Notes: a model not told the origin generated them from the sequence alone. A stretch of DNA of 64,000 bases from Megalonaias nervosa (GCA_016617855.1 JAECUM010001702.1:1-64000); one strand, 5' to 3'; shown: positions 1 to 12,639, numbered from the stretch's first letter. Numbers and translations: made by a program.

Positions 1-3
1 CCG

Positions 4-8
<5 letters not shown>

Positions 9-70
<62 letters not shown>
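9..70. repeat. (AT)n microsatellite
   Basis: Uninterrupted alternating AT of about 60 bases. Confidence 0.97.
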
Positions 71-73
<3 letters not shown>

Positions 74-512
74 TTACATATCTGACAGATGTTATTAAAT
101 CCCAGTATATGCATTCATTATATATCATGTCACTATAAAACACTTGATATACTCAGTCATTGCTCATCTCACTGTTTCAGTTATAATTGAAACGCTTGAC
201 CTTCTTCACCCCCTGATGTGCTGATATTTTTATTTTATGTACACTCAGATTAATAAAAAAGTTCTTATTACATATAATGGGTAGATGCCTATTATGTCTT
301 ATGTGAACAATTCAGCATGCCTATTCTGTTTGTTGTACAGTGTGTTCTTTGCCATGTGATCCATTTACTCATCACTCACCTGCTCATCACAGCTCAAGTG
401 AACGCTTCAACGTGCCTATTTTATTTGCTGTACATTGTATTCTTTGCCATGTGATTCATTTACTTGTCAAGAAAGCCTGTAATATAACTCAGTTGTTAGT
501 ATTATAATGTTA

Positions 513-2545
513 TTATATTCATTAAAGAGCCTGCTGTGTTAGTGTCAGTCAGCAAAGAGTATGTTATGTTAGTATTAATCATTAAAGAGTATGTTATGTT
601 AGTGTCAATCATTAAAGAGTATGCTATGTTAGTGTCAGTCATTAAAGAGTATGCTATATTAGTGGCAGTCATTAAAGAGTCTTAGGTAGGTTAGTGTCAA
701 TCATTACAGAGTATGTTATGCTAGTGACAATCATTAAAGAGTATGCTATGTTAGTGTCATTCATTAAAGAGTATCTTATGTTAGCATTAGTCATTAAAGA
801 GTATGCTATATTAGTGTCAATCATTAAAGAGTCTTAGGTTAGTGTCAATCATTAGAGAGTATGTTATAATAGTGTCAGTCATTAAAGAGTATGCTATGTT
901 AGTGTCAGTCATTAAAAAGTCAGCTATGTTAGTGTCAATCGTTAAAGAATATGCTATGTTAGTGTCAGTCATTAAAGAGTATGTTATGTTAGTATCAATC
1001 ATTAAAGAGTCTTAGGTTAGTGTCAATCATTAGAGAGTATGTTATAATAGTGTCAGTCGTTAAAGAGTATGTTATGTTAATGTCAGTCATTAAAAAGTCA
1101 GCTATGTTAGTGTCAATTATTAAAGAATATGCTATGTTAGTGTCAGTCATTAAAGAGTATGTTATGTTAGTGTCAATCATTAAGAGTATGTTATGTTAGT
1201 GTTAATCATTAAAGAGTATGCTATGTTAGTGTCATTCATTAAAGAGTATGTTATGTTAGCGTCAATCATTAAAGAGTATGCTATGTTAGTGTCAGTCATT
1301 ACAGAGTATGCTATATTAGTGGCAGTCATTAAAGAGTATAGTATATTAGTTTCAATCATTAAAGTCTTAGGTTAGTGTCAATCATTAAAGAGTATGTTAC
1401 AATGGTGTCAATCATTAAAGAGTATGCTATCATAGTGTCATTCAAGAGTATGCTATGTTAGTGTCAATCATTAAAGGGTATGCTATGTTAGTGGCAGTCA
1501 TTAAAGGGTATGCTATGTTAGTGGCAGTCATTAAAGAGTCTTAGGTTAGGTTAACATCAGTCATTAAAGAGTATGTTATGATAGTGTCAATCATTAAAGA
1601 ATCTGCTATGTTAGTGTGAATAATTAAAGAATATGTTATGTTAGTGCCAATCATTAAAGAGTATTTTATGTTAGTATCAGTCATTAAAGAGTATACTATG
1701 TCATTAAAGAGTATTTTATGTTAGTGTCAATCATTAACGAGTATGCTGTGTTAGTGTCAATTGTTAAAGAGTCTTATGTTAGTGTCAATCATTAAAGAGT
1801 CTTATGTTAGTGTCAATCATTAAAGAGTATGTTATGTTATTGTCACGCATTAAAGAGTATGATAATGTTAGTGTTAATCATTAAAGCATATGTTATTTTA
1901 GTGTCAGTCATTAAAGGGTATGCTATGTTAGTGGCAGTCATTAAAGGGTATGCTATGTTAGTGGCAGTCATTAAAGAGTCTTAGGTTAGGTTAGCATCAA
2001 TCATTAAAGAGTATGTTATGATAGTGTCAATCATTAAAGAGTATGCTATGTTAGTGTGAATAATTAAAGAATATGTTATGTTAGCGCCAATCATTAAAGA
2101 GTATTTTATGTTAGTATCAGTCATTAAAGAGTATACTATGTCATTAAAGAGTATTTTATGTTAGTGTCAATCATTAACGAGTATGCTGTGTTAGTGTCAA
2201 TTGTTAAAGAGTCTTATGTTAGTGTCAATCATTAAAGAGTATGTTATGTTATTGTCACGCATTAAAGAGTATGTTATGTTATTGTCACGCATTAAAGAGT
2301 ATGTTAATGTTAGTGTTAATCATCAAAGCATATGTTATTTTGGTGTCAGTCATTAAAAAGCATGTTATTTTAGTGTCAGTCTTTGAAGAGCATGTTATTT
2401 TAGTGTCAATCATTAAAGAGCATGTTATTTTAGTGTCCATCATTAAAGAGTGTGTTATTTTAGTGTCAATCATTAAAGCATATGTTATGTTAGTGTCAGT
2501 CATTAAAGAGTATGTATATCTGTGCCCATCATTAAAGATATGTGA
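513..2545. repeat. 30-bp minisatellite with higher-order structure
   Basis: About 2 kb of a degenerate 30-bp unit built around GTGTCAATCATTAAAGAGTA, alternating with variants ending in TCTTAGGTTAG. Larger blocks are themselves duplicated: about 178 bp (820-1000 against 995-1180) and about 430 bp (1486 on against 1916 on). Because the unit is a multiple of three and lacks stops in some frames, it produces short open frames on both strands. These are not genes. Confidence 0.95.
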
Positions 2546-2599
2546 TGGTTGAGCACTGTATAAATTAAAAGAAGTCATGTGCTTTTGTACGTGAAAATA

Positions 2600-2700
2600 C
2601 ACAAAATGGCATATGTGTTTGAATGAGTTTGATATGGCATGTGTTTGAATGAGTTTGATATGTCATGTTTGTTTGAATGAGTTTGATATGGCATAGGGGT
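2600..2700. repeat. Short tandem repeat, about 24-26 bp
   Basis: Four copies of a unit containing GTTTGAATGAGTTTGATATG. Confidence 0.85.
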
Positions 2701-2762
2701 ACATACTCGTGTGCCATATCAAACAAGTTCTTTACCTGACTCGAAACAAAAGATGAATGTGG

Positions 2763-2835
2763 TTTTGTGTTTATTACACACCCCCCCATTTGATGCTTTG
2801 TTTTGTGTTTATTACACACCCCCTATTTGATGCTT
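2763..2835. repeat. Tandem duplication with C-rich run
   Basis: A segment containing TTTTGTGTTTATTACACACC followed by TTTGATGCTT occurs twice in direct order. Confidence 0.8.
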
Positions 2836-3159
2836 TCTAAATATTTTGAGCTTGACAGTATGAATACAGTTAAAAAATGAATTGATATTTGTAAAGCTTG
2901 ATTCACTGCAAGTCAAAGAAGAAACCTTAGTAGTTCGAATGTTGGGTGTGCGATATGAAACACCAGATTGAGCATGTATGATTAAATGAGTATGTAACAA
3001 AAATGTTGTGAGTAGAATGAAATGCTTCAGAAGATATCAAGGACTCATTCTGCCTTTATTATAATGCTTTCTTCTTAATATGGCAAACAATACCATATCT
3101 TTGGATTGATTATGTTACCAACAATATTTTAAGAACATATTTTGGTTTCTTACGTTTAG

Positions 3160-3318
3160 CTGAAATTCTACATAGATGGTGTGTATGTGGATGAGATGCG
3201 AACCAGGAAGGAGCTACAGTTTGTGTCTCGTGGGAACATTTATCTTGGTGGCACAGCAAAAACCAGCGAATTAACTAATGGCCTTGTTACTTCTAACTTC
3301 GATGGTGCCATAACTGAT
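3160..3318 (+). CDS. Exon: C-terminal part of a laminin-G domain (LNS2 by order)
   Basis: Internal exon of 53 codons with an acceptor ending CGTTTAG and donor GTAAGT, phase 0 at both ends. It encodes LKFYIDGVYVDEM and then NIYLGGTAKTSE and TSNFDGAITD. These match the late strands of a laminin-G/LNS fold: a 'vDG' strand, an 'iYLGG' strand, and an 'F.G.i.d' strand. In neurexins these domains bind extracellular partners at the synapse. The N-terminal half of the domain is not in the window. The next exon continues with IEFRKYPRPL, completing the last strand and leading into a linker. Confidence 0.85.
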
Positions 3319-3530
3319 GTAAGTTGAATCTTGTGCTCATTTGGATTTTTTCTTTCAGCAGTGGCATTGCATTTTTATCTGTATCGTAAGGATTGTAATT
3401 TTAGTCTTGTAACCATGTGGTGCAGGCTTTTTTCTCATATATTTATGCAATAAATAATATTGACTCAATTGACCGAATGCAAAGTATTTTATAAAAGAAT
3501 GCTACGAAATTGCTTTTATCATTTTTACAG

Positions 3531-4188
3531 ATTGAGTTCAGAAAGTACCCTCGACCCCTCAGAGAGCTCATAATCAGCTTACTTCAGTTCGTAGATACAG
3601 CAGTCAAGTATGGTGACTTTTATGTTCTAGACAGGGACAAATGGGGAAGCGGCAATTGGTCATGGCCCACACGTGCCCCACCAACACAACCCCCTCCCCC
3701 AACCCTCCCACCAACCTTCCCTACCCCAATCACCTTCATCTCCTCTTCAACCGTCTTTGCATTGAGAGATCCACTTGACATGAGGGCTGGGGGGTCCATC
3801 GAATTTCGTTTCAAGACCAGGGAACCCAGAGGTCTCCTGCTTGTAGCCATTGGTCAAGGAGCCATGTTTCTTGGGATGGAAATTTTTGATGGAAACTTGT
3901 ACTTTGTCTACAATTTTGGTGGTGCTTCAAATAGAGAACTCCTTGATGAAGGAGTTGATGATGGTGTGTGGCATGATGTGCAGATCATTGCAAGAAGTGA
4001 CCGTGTCCTGGTAAATCTGGATGGACAGACTGTGCCTATCAGAAAACTGGAATCAACGTCCAGCAGTCAGCTCTATTTCCATAAGGTTTTCTTTGGGGGA
4101 TATGACAATTATGACAGAATCCCATGGGCAATATACTCTCGCCTTGGTTATAAAGGATGTATGGAATCATTGAAGATTAATGGAATTG
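3531..4188 (+). CDS. Exon: Pro-rich linker plus complete laminin-G domain (LNS3 by order)
   Basis: Exon of 658 bases, acceptor ATTTTTACAG, donor GTAAGA, entering in phase 0 and leaving in phase 1. The first 45 codons finish the preceding domain and form a linker; a proline/threonine-rich hinge follows (TRAPPTQPPPPTLPP). From about codon 65 a full laminin-G domain runs: FALRDPLDMRAGGSIEFRFK, RGLLLVAIGQG, GNLYFVYNFGG, GVWHDVQIIARSDRVLVNLD, FFGGYDN and finally GYKGCMESLKING. The W-H and G..GC signatures are typical of LNS domains. The second frame on the minus strand over this exon is a shadow. Confidence 0.93.
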
Positions 4189-4744
4189 GTAAGAAAATGT
4201 TTTACTAATGTTATTATTGACTAACTTGGGTTCCTATTGTGAAAAATTTATCAAACCATAGAATGTATTGACTGGAATTTTTAAACAGACAATATAAATA
4301 AAATATGTTGGATTTTTGTTGTTGTTCAGGTCCACTTTCTTATGACTTGTTTGACGCAAAACAAACTAATATTTATGTGGGTTTTGGTATTTATCAGCAC
4401 ATAAACACAATGCTGGCTATATGGTCCCAATTCAAAGTTTAATTTTAAAAATGAAATACAAAGAATAACACAAAATGCTTTAAAAGACAAAGTCTTTCAA
4501 GTAAACTTAGGTAGAAATGCTACAAGGTTAAACATCAAGTGAAAAAATTTTGTAAAATGTACGGATAAAATTAAAGTGAAATGCAAATAATATAAAATCA
4601 TTAAAATATCTAGTAAATTTTCTTGTGTAAGCTGTACGCTCTTGAGGTATATCATCCCAAGTCTATAAGATGGTGTGCTGTTAAACTGGCATTAATATAT
4701 ACTACCTGTTAACCATTGAAAGTTCAAGTCGTCCAATGTATATA

Positions 4745-5205
4745 TTGGTAATAATGTAATGGTTCCCTTTATAAGACAATGTATGTTTTGGCATTAATGT
4801 AATGGTGCCCTTTATAATGCAGTGTATGTTTTGGCATTAATGTAATGGTGCCCTTTATAATACAGTGTATGTTTTGGCATTAATGTAATGGTGCCCTTTA
4901 TAATACAGTGTTTGTTTTGGCATTAATGTAATGGTGCCCTTTATAATACAATATAAACTATTGGCAATAATGCAATGATGCCCTTTTTAATACAGTATAA
5001 ATTGTTGGCAATAATGCAGTTATGCCCTTTTTAATACAGTATAAACTATTGGCAATAATGCAATGATGCCCTTTTTAATACAGTATAAACTATTGGCATT
5101 AATGCAGTGATGCCTTTTTTAATACAGTATAAATTATTGGCAGTAATTCAATGATGCCCTTTTTAATGCAGTATAAACTATTGGCTGTAATGAAATGATG
5201 CATAC
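4745..5205. repeat. 43-bp tandem repeat
   Basis: About ten copies of a unit containing GGCATTAATGTAATGGTGCC and TTTATAATACAGT. Later copies diverge (CTTTTTAATACAGTATAAAC). Confidence 0.92.
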
Positions 5206-5814
5206 AATAGATTTTGGTTTTCTTTGAACTTAGTGGATATTGGTTCTTTGAAATGTTAAATACTTTCTACTTGATTTGAAAATATTAAATTCCAGGTAAG
5301 TGTTATATAGGACACAAAAAGTGATAGTGCAAGTGCAAACATTTGCCAATGTTATGAGCTTAACAAGACCTTTGGCAGGAGAAGAAAAAACTTGACTCTA
5401 GAAAGCAAACAATTAAAAAGAGAGTCAAGAGCAATTCTTGTACATGTTTAAATGTTGGGAAATTAAACATTTTAAAATTAGGCACACTATCTGTCTCATT
5501 TTCTCATGTCAGTCCCAAAAAGTTGTTTAGCAAGAGCAAAAATGGGTTATTGTGCCGATCTGACATAGAACCGAAATGTTGTAGTGACCTAATTCCAGGC
5601 TGGTTATTTAGAGTAGAAACTTTAACTTGGTAAAGGTATGCATAGGGGTAGGAAAAAAATGTCAAGAGATGCTTAGTGGGATAATGGATAAGGGTATCAT
5701 TACTGCTGGTAACATAACACAAGTAAAAATTATTAAAATTTGCACACATTTTCATAAACTGAAGCCTGGCTGTAGTTTAAATAATATTGCATTGGAAAGA
5801 TTAGATGTTTCCAT

Positions 5815-5942
5815 ATAGGCCAAACTAACCATGGTTTCAGCCAATAGGTGTAGGTGAGAAGGCTTGCCAGTAGCACTCCATGGGACATTGGTTCCTCCTG
5901 GATATATTGGCAGCCAAACAACAACAACAACAACAACAACAT
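5815..5942 (+). mobile_element. Retroposon 3' tail ending in (AAC)n
   Basis: A short non-coding segment with GCTTGCCAGTAGC and a terminal (AAC)n run. The same core and tail type recur at 47525-47695, so these look like dispersed copies of one SINE or LINE 3' end. No promoter boxes or coding part are visible here. Confidence 0.5.
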
Positions 5943-6012
5943 TACATGAAATACATCATTGGAATTGGTAAAGTTTATGAAGATGTGCCTAAAATTCTAA
6001 ATATCCTTTAAG

Positions 6013-6186
6013 GCATTGATCTGCACAGACAGTTGGGAAGTACACGTGGTGTTGTGACTGGATGTAGACCTATGTCCAGCAACTGCCCAAACCAGCCCTG
6101 CGCTAGAGGATACTGTCGGGATATGATGGAAGACTTCCAGTGTGAATGTGCCAATACACCATACAGGGGCAAACTCTGTGATGAAA
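6013..6186 (+). CDS. Exon: EGF-like domain (EGF2 by order)
   Basis: Exon of 174 bases, acceptor TATCCTTTAAG, donor GTAAGT, phase 1 at both borders, as is usual for EGF modules. After a short lead (GIDLHRQLGSTRG) come six cysteines in EGF spacing: GCRPMSSNCPNQPCARGYC and then FQCECANTPYRGKLC. It sits between two laminin-G domains exactly as the second EGF of alpha-neurexins does. No calcium-binding EGF consensus is obvious. Confidence 0.9.
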
Positions 6187-8221
6187 GTAAGTTTAAACAT
6201 GAGAATGAATAATTGATTTTATTGCATTGAGATTTGATTTGCAGAAAACATTTTATCAACATATATTTGATTAGCATTAATAATTAATTAATAAGTGTAA
6301 ATGGTTCGCATAATAGGCATTGAACTAATTTAGTTTGCGGCAAATTATTGTTTTTAGCTTTGTTGTTAAAAAATTACAATGGTCTTAAATTCATATTAAG
6401 AACTTCTTCATCCTGTGTCTTTCAGAGAAAGTAAAATGGTAAAGTTGTACATACCTGTCCAAAATGATATGTTCTCAAGCCACTATAAAATGAATTTAGT
6501 ATTTCACTGTATAATCTATGGGGTTGGACATAAAAGCATGACGTCTTATTGAAATTTAGATTCATGGAAAAGTTTGTAATTAAGTCTCGTTTCTACATCA
6601 AATAAATTACATTATCACATTACATGAGGATAACTTTCTTTGCTAGTTCCAAATCCAGCCCTCCCGGAAAGATGGAAAGATGTCTTTCTGTCTATATTTT
6701 TATGCAAAGGGAAGTAACTTACCGCATATCTCCCCTTTCTACCTGCTAAGTGGATACTGTTATACCAAAATTTTATACCAGTTTTGACTCTCACTACAAT
6801 GCTGTAAAGATGTCCGCCATATAATCCAGTTAAATTCTGAAGATTCGACTCTGTTATTTCCGACTGGCTGGGCGGCCAACCAATTCACCTGACCAACTAT
6901 TCCTATGAAATTCATAGTGAGCCAGCATTAATTATGAAGCCATCTAACTGTGCTAAATTGGCACTGCTTTACTGCCAATCCATAAGGTGATCACAACTGG
7001 CAGCATATCCAATGGGCAATATGATGATATATGCAAATGATACTTCATCATCATTTCTTGTTGATGAAGCTGAGGAAACGGAAATGCCAGAACATGCTGA
7101 TCCAGCAGTGGAACAGACAGAATTTTGTTAATGGCAGCAATACAGGAGATCTATAGGATTTTGTCTCCATTGGAACGCCATCCTCCACCTTTAATAAGTT
7201 CTACCCACAAGGTCAGTTCCTTGATAGATGCTGATGAGGATAACAACTTTTTCTTCATTAAGAACCTTGTTGCAGCTGTTCAAGATTGCAACACTTTCCA
7301 GGTATCTCTTGATGACACATCAAAGGAATGCTTTATAGTTTCATTTTCCCCACTTTACACATCTGATGATTTTTTTTCTTGCAGCCAAAAGCCACTAAAA
7401 TTCATTGCTGTTGTTTTTTTCATATACAATCCCTCCTTTTCATTTATCCATTTTTGTTAGGGTCTTGAATTGAGGAGGTGAGAAAGCTAGAGGCACAAGA
7501 ATGCCCTTTAACTTCCATTGCAGTCTCCTATTGCAGGATGACCCTATTGGGGCACATACGAGAGAAGGAGCCAATTGTCGCCAGAGAATTTGTAGTAGCT
7601 GTTCTCAACAATGGCAGGTTTTTTTCTTTTATTTTCTTCTGGATAAGAGATTTATTGGCAGTCAGATGCCACTATTTTCCAAATCTGCTGGGGAGGGGAG
7701 AGAGAGGAAACAGTATCTCCTTCCCCAGGCCTTCCGTCTATTGTGAGTGATACACCATCTCCCATGTCCACTAGCAATCCACATGACGTGCCAGACCACT
7801 TCCTTTTCGTCACATTTGGACCAGCCATTCTTGTAAAATGATAGAAACCGTGTTGTTGGGCATATGGATTTTGTTATCACATCCTCTCCACTCCTGTTAT
7901 CCTACATTAATAAATGCATTCCCTAACAATCCCATGAAGGGGGTGGGTGGGGGTGGTTTTATACAAGAAAATCCAGAATGTAGTTCTATTGGTCACAGAC
8001 CAGTTGAGCTTATGGGATGGTCTGTTGTCTGTCATCTGACATCTGTCTGTTGTCTGTCATCCAACATCCACCTGTTGTCTGTCATCCAATGTCCATCTGT
8101 TGTTTGTCATCTGATGTATGTCTGATGTATGTCATCTGACATCAGTCTGTTAGTTCAAGAATCTTATTGCTACTTTTTGTAAATTACTTGGAGAATTGCT
8201 ATGAAACTTTATGTATAAATA

Positions 8222-9850
8222 AATGGTCTAGTTGGTTCAAGATGAAAATTATGCTGCTCACACATCCAACATGGCCGTTATAGTAGCCATCTTGAAAATC
8301 TTGTCACTACTCCAAAATGTATGGTCATATCAATGTATGGTCATATCAATGTATGGTCAAATCAATGTATGGTCATATCAATGTGGGGTTTTCACCAATA
8401 GACTTCTTGTGATGTTTAGTTGGTTCCAAATTTCTTGAAGGAAGTTAACATTAATGCTAAAGTATAGCATGTGTGCATTCATATTTCCCTTGAGTTTTTA
8501 ATCCAACATTTTATGAGTTTTTTAATCCAACATATTTTGAATTTTTTAACATTTAACATTAATGCTAAAGTATAGCATTTGTATATTCATATTTCCTTGG
8601 AGCTTTTTAATCCAACATTTTTTGAGGTTTTTATTCCAACTTTTTTCAATCCTAATTTAACTTTGATTACCTAATTATCATTTATACATACCATTTACAA
8701 CCCCTTATGGTTGGGAACTTTCATATATTTTCACAAACTCATCATTGTGTGTTTGTACTTTCATTGCTTATTGTTAAAAAACCGTTTTGATGATAAAATT
8801 TTTATTATATAACCTTTTTTAATGCCGTATTGACTTACAGTGCTGGTGCATCATAAAATCCACAATAAACCAACCAAACAAAATGATGCCTAACTGATGT
8901 CCAGTATGGTTGCCATGGCAACCAACTGGTACATCTACTGCTCATGAGTGTGTGGTCATATCAAGATGAGGATTTCTCTGAAAGTTTTTTATGATATCTA
9001 GTTGGGTCTAAAATAAAATGGAGCCTATCTGACAATCTTATCATTACTTCTGAATGAATGAATGGTCATAACAACATGGGGTTTTCACTAGAAGACTTAC
9101 CATATCTGTTCAGGTTTAGATGAAAATGGTGCCAGTCCATTGTCCAATATGTCCACCACAGTGGCTATCCTGAAATTTTTTTTTATTGTTACTTCTCCTA
9201 CATGGATGGTCATATTAACATTGGGTTTTACTGAAAGACTTTCTATGTTGTCTAGTTGGGCCTAGACAAAAATGGTGCCATGATGTCCAATATGGCCGGG
9301 ATTGGAGCCATGTTCAAAATCTTATTATCACAACTCCATCTCGGTGGAAAGTCATATTGACATTGAGTTTTCATCACAAGACTTCTTTTGATGTCGAGTT
9401 GGTCTTTATTGAAAGTGGTGATGATCTGACATCCATTTTGGATTTGAGATCCAAAATGGTGGGCGTCTTGAAAATCTTTTTCTACCGCTACTCCTAAATC
9501 GCATCAACATGAGGTTGTCACTAAAAGATTTTGTATGAAATCTAGTTGGTATTAAATAAAAAGGACCATCTGATGTCCAGTATGGCCACCACTGCAGCTA
9601 TCTTGAAACTATTGTTATTGCTACTCCTCCTGAATGGCAGTGAATATCTTGAAAATATTGTTAACTTTAAACTTCCCAAGTGTGCAGCTATATCAACATG
9701 TTTTCCCCAATAAACTTCTTAGGATACCTAGTTGGTCCTAAATAAAAATGGTGCTAGTCATACATCCAATATGGCTGCCATGAAAACTGTCTTGAAAATC
9801 TTGTTGTCACAACACTTCAGTGGGTGATCATTATGGCATAGGGTTTCACC
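8222..9850. repeat. Degenerate tandem repeat, about 160-bp unit
   Basis: Roughly nine to ten diverged copies. Each has recurring blocks in the same order: CTAGTTGG, AAAAATGGTGCC, CATCCAATATGGCCGCCAT, CATCTTGAAAATCTTGTTAT, TGGTCATATCAACATGGGGT and TTTTCACTAAAAGACTTC. Copies near 9130, 9280, 9430 and 9740 are clearest. A small internal expansion of ATGGTCATATCAATGT lies at 8322-8385. Confidence 0.8.
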
Positions 9851-10653
9851 AAAAGAATTTTAATATCTGCTATGGGCACTTTTCAAGTCCAGCACATTCC
9901 AGGGCAACTCATTATCAAGGGATAACAAGTGCTTTAGACAAAGTTTTCCCTCAAGGAATCTGCCATCAGGTTGTGCCCTTTATACAGAGTTGTCCCTCCA
10001 GGAATCTTCCACCAGGATATGCCCTTTATACAGAGTTGTTCCTCCAGGAACCTTCCATCAGGATGTGCCTTTGTTAACAATTGATATTTGACATTACTTT
10101 TTCATTTTTCCACTACCCCAGAAGAATGTGCTGCACATGCCTTCTTAATCATCTAGTAGGTAATGTGGCCATACACCTTTCCACCATAAGTTTTGATTAC
10201 GAACACGATTTATAAATGAGGAGCACATACTGCAGTAGCTCTGATTGCTCCATTAAGATGAAACACTCTGGGTCAACAACATGCACAATTTAGCAACAGA
10301 CGTACCCAGACAAGTCCTAGCAACCTCCACTCCACTCAAGCTCAAGCAGTTGAGATTGTTACTAATCCATGTCCAAACAAATTCCTCTTTCACTCCTGGC
10401 TCCTTTCACTGATGTCCTGATTGAAAAAGATTTTGGAGCTTCAGTTCTGGAAAGGATTGTAACAGTTGAAGATTCTCCACTTTGAGGACAAACAAGGGGA
10501 GATTGTGTATTCTCAATGACTGGTGTCACATCACTGAGGTCACACCACTCTTGGCATTCCCCAATGGCAAACTTCTTTCTCATTTTCCTTGAGGAGACGA
10601 AGTTCGACCCCATGAGGGATACTGTTCTATGATCTCAGACATGTTAAGACTTC

Positions 10654-11280
10654 ATGGAAGAGAGTAGTACAGTCACATCAAGGCAATCTCCTACTTGCAT
10701 ACTGACTTATTCAGATACTAACATTATTCGTAATGGTCTGGCACGGCACAACTCATCGAAGTTTGAGCATCATGCCCCTCCCCCTCACAGTGAAGCAGCT
10801 ATCATACATGACTTGCAATTTATGATGAAGCTAACTTCAATGTGCAGGGTGAGTGAGCTGTATATGATATCCATAAATCCAAACTACATGCAGCTCAGTT
10901 CTGATGGTTCTTTATTCTAATGACACATCTTTGCACTTCTTAAGAAGAGCTTGTTGTCAATAGTCAGCCAACAATAAGTATTGGTTCGTCTCTTTTTTAT
11001 TGCACTGTGAAAGACTATTCCTACAGGCAGGAATGCAAAATGTAGCCTTACAAATGCTGACTGCTTGGCTAAAGAGAGTTATTTTATATACCAGTGTATT
11101 CTGAACTCATAGGATCAGGTAATGCAGATTTCAGCTAAGGAAATGTGAGCAACTTCATGAGAATGACCTTGAATATAATGTCTCAATTCGGGACATAGCA
11201 AAGTCAGCTGACTGGTGCTCCCAGTTGGTCCTCTATAGTTTAACAGGATTTGCCAGCATTTGATGGTGAGATAATAATGA
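10654..11280 (+). pseudogene. Tyrosine recombinase remnant of DIRS-like element
   Basis: The open stretch 10654-10920 contains the motif CRVSELYMISINP, close to the arginine-box region of DIRS recombinases. Stops follow, and further downstream the matching C-terminal block SIRDIAKSADWCSQLV appears near 11180-11230. It is broken and certainly not functional. The catalytic histidine/arginine and tyrosine boxes cannot be located with confidence. Confidence 0.45.
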
Positions 11281-12248
11281 AGTGCCAGATAATCAGCTCT
11301 TGAAAGGTGAATGGTATGGGGTAGAAATGGGAGTTAACCTGTAAGAGTTATTTCCCTTCGTTTATATTGTAACTTGTTGATTAAAAGAAACATGCCAGTT
11401 TTGCTGTATTAATGGTCAATAATAATAGTTGAAATTTTTCAAGATTTTGCAGTTTGTATAAATACAAACCAGTTTTTCAGTTGGGATATTTGGACAAAAT
11501 TAGTGGGAAATAGGGGAAACATTTATGACTGAGACACTTAAATGAATGGATACTTTTTCAAGTAGAGCTCATTTTCCATTGACAAACAGAGAAAAATATT
11601 TTCAGTTGTCTTTTTATGTTAAAGAGTTATATCAATGAATGAATGAATAGAATAGTTTACACATGCTGCTGCTCAGAAGAGTGTCAGGGGAATGAAATAA
11701 ATGTATCATTATATTTATTGCACAAATTTTAGCCACTAATTTTTGTATGGAGTTATTTTGACTAGTGAAAAATCTCATTTGTGTTCAGTAGAAAGCAGCA
11801 TTAAGTCTCAAAAAAATGTTCGTTGAATTCATTCCATTGGTTTAATCATAGATAACAGAACAAACAAGTACGAAATACCAAGCAGCCAGTTCCAGGAAGG
11901 TCACTTGTACTAAAAGCGCAAGTCATTTCTTTCAGATGAAGCTGTTTGCATGAAATGCAGCATAATGTATGCTGATTTCTTATGTATATGTTGTATGTTG
12001 CATCTAACACATGTACAGTTGACATGATGTGTTTCAGTTTGTAATTAAGGTACTAGATTTTATTACAAATTTATTTTTGAAAAAAAAGGAAATATTTAAT
12101 GAATTTAATTAGTGTAGTGGTTCCTAAAATGAGTGGAGACTGTAGGGATAGATAAGGATGGGATGCCATCTTAATTACAGTCTCAGTGGAAAACTGACAT
12201 AAAATAAGGTCATCAGTCTTACAGCTCTTTAACCTTTGAACTTTGCAG

Positions 12249-12466
12249 AAGCTATTGTTGCCAGTTGGAATGGTTCCACGGCTGCCACCTATGATTTTTC
12301 CCGTCCACAAAGTACTCATACAAATGACTTGTCAGTCCGCTTCAATACGCCTCTGAAAAACACACTGCTTTTCAAGACAGAATGTGACACCAAGGATGAC
12401 TTTATTCAGGCAGAACTTGAGGATGGGCGGGTCAAAGTCACTGTTAGAGTGGATGGACGGACAAAG
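12249..12466 (+). CDS. Exon: first half of laminin-G domain (LNS4 by order)
   Basis: Exon of 218 bases, acceptor CTTTGCAG, donor GTGATA, entering in phase 1 and leaving in phase 0. It encodes AIVASWNGSTAATYDFSRPQ, DLSVRFNTPLKNTLLFKTEC and AELEDGRVKVTVRVDGRTK. These are the early strands of an LNS domain ('l.F.Tr...gll', then 'el.dG.v.v'). The donor is a non-optimal GTGATA. The frame continues in register into the exon at 14174. Confidence 0.88.
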
Positions 12467-12639
12467 GTGATAATTTAGAATATCATTTCTTTTATATCAG
12501 ATTCTATAGGCTTATATACCGGTATGTATATTTTCTTGTTCCAAAGTCCATTTGCAGGCACTTTTTAGGAATATTACACATATTAGATTGACTTAGCATA
12601 TTAGATGAACTGGATGGACTGTATTTATATGTTTTGTAT

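Larger units (their letters stand above)
1..3159. other. Intron sequence upstream of first visible exon
   Basis: No coding exon is seen here. It holds an (AT)n microsatellite at 9-70, a long 30-bp minisatellite, a shorter 24-bp repeat and a 46-bp duplication. Since exon 3160-3318 starts in the middle of a laminin-G domain, this must be intron of the same gene. Confidence 0.7.
4189..6012 (+). other. Intron with minisatellite and retroposon tail
   Basis: No coding sequence is seen between the two exons. The intron carries a 43-bp tandem repeat (4745-5205) and a retroposon-like piece ending in (AAC)n (5815-5942). Confidence 0.8.
6690..11375 (+). mobile_element. Decayed DIRS-like (tyrosine recombinase) retrotransposon
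   Basis: The two ends carry imperfect inverted repeats of about 45 bases. The reverse complement of 6700-6745 (GGTAGAAAGGGGAGATATGC, then TTACTTCCCTTTG) aligns with 11320-11370 (GGTAGAAATGGGAGTTAACC, then TTATTTCCCTTCG). Inside, 10800-10917 encodes MKLTSMCRVSELYMISINPN, which resembles the conserved arginine region (R.SEL/IHALS) of DIRS tyrosine recombinases. Near 11180 SIRDIAKSADW resembles the recombinase C-terminal part. Frames are broken by stops throughout and reverse transcriptase is not readable. The right end also resembles 45690-45735 of the second element. Family assignment rests on recall of motifs. Confidence 0.5.
6187..12248 (+). other. Intron occupied by a decayed retroelement and satellite
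   Basis: No exon of the host gene is seen in this 6-kb intron. About 6690-11375 is a DIRS-like element remnant with a degenerate ~160-bp tandem repeat in its middle. The remaining 11380-12240 is AT-rich with no recognisable feature. Confidence 0.7.

Noticed and set aside
817..2602. Several 60-105 codon frames on both strands
   Set aside because: All consist of the 30-bp repeat translated (repeating blocks such as SLMTDTNIAY or IIKEYAMLVS).
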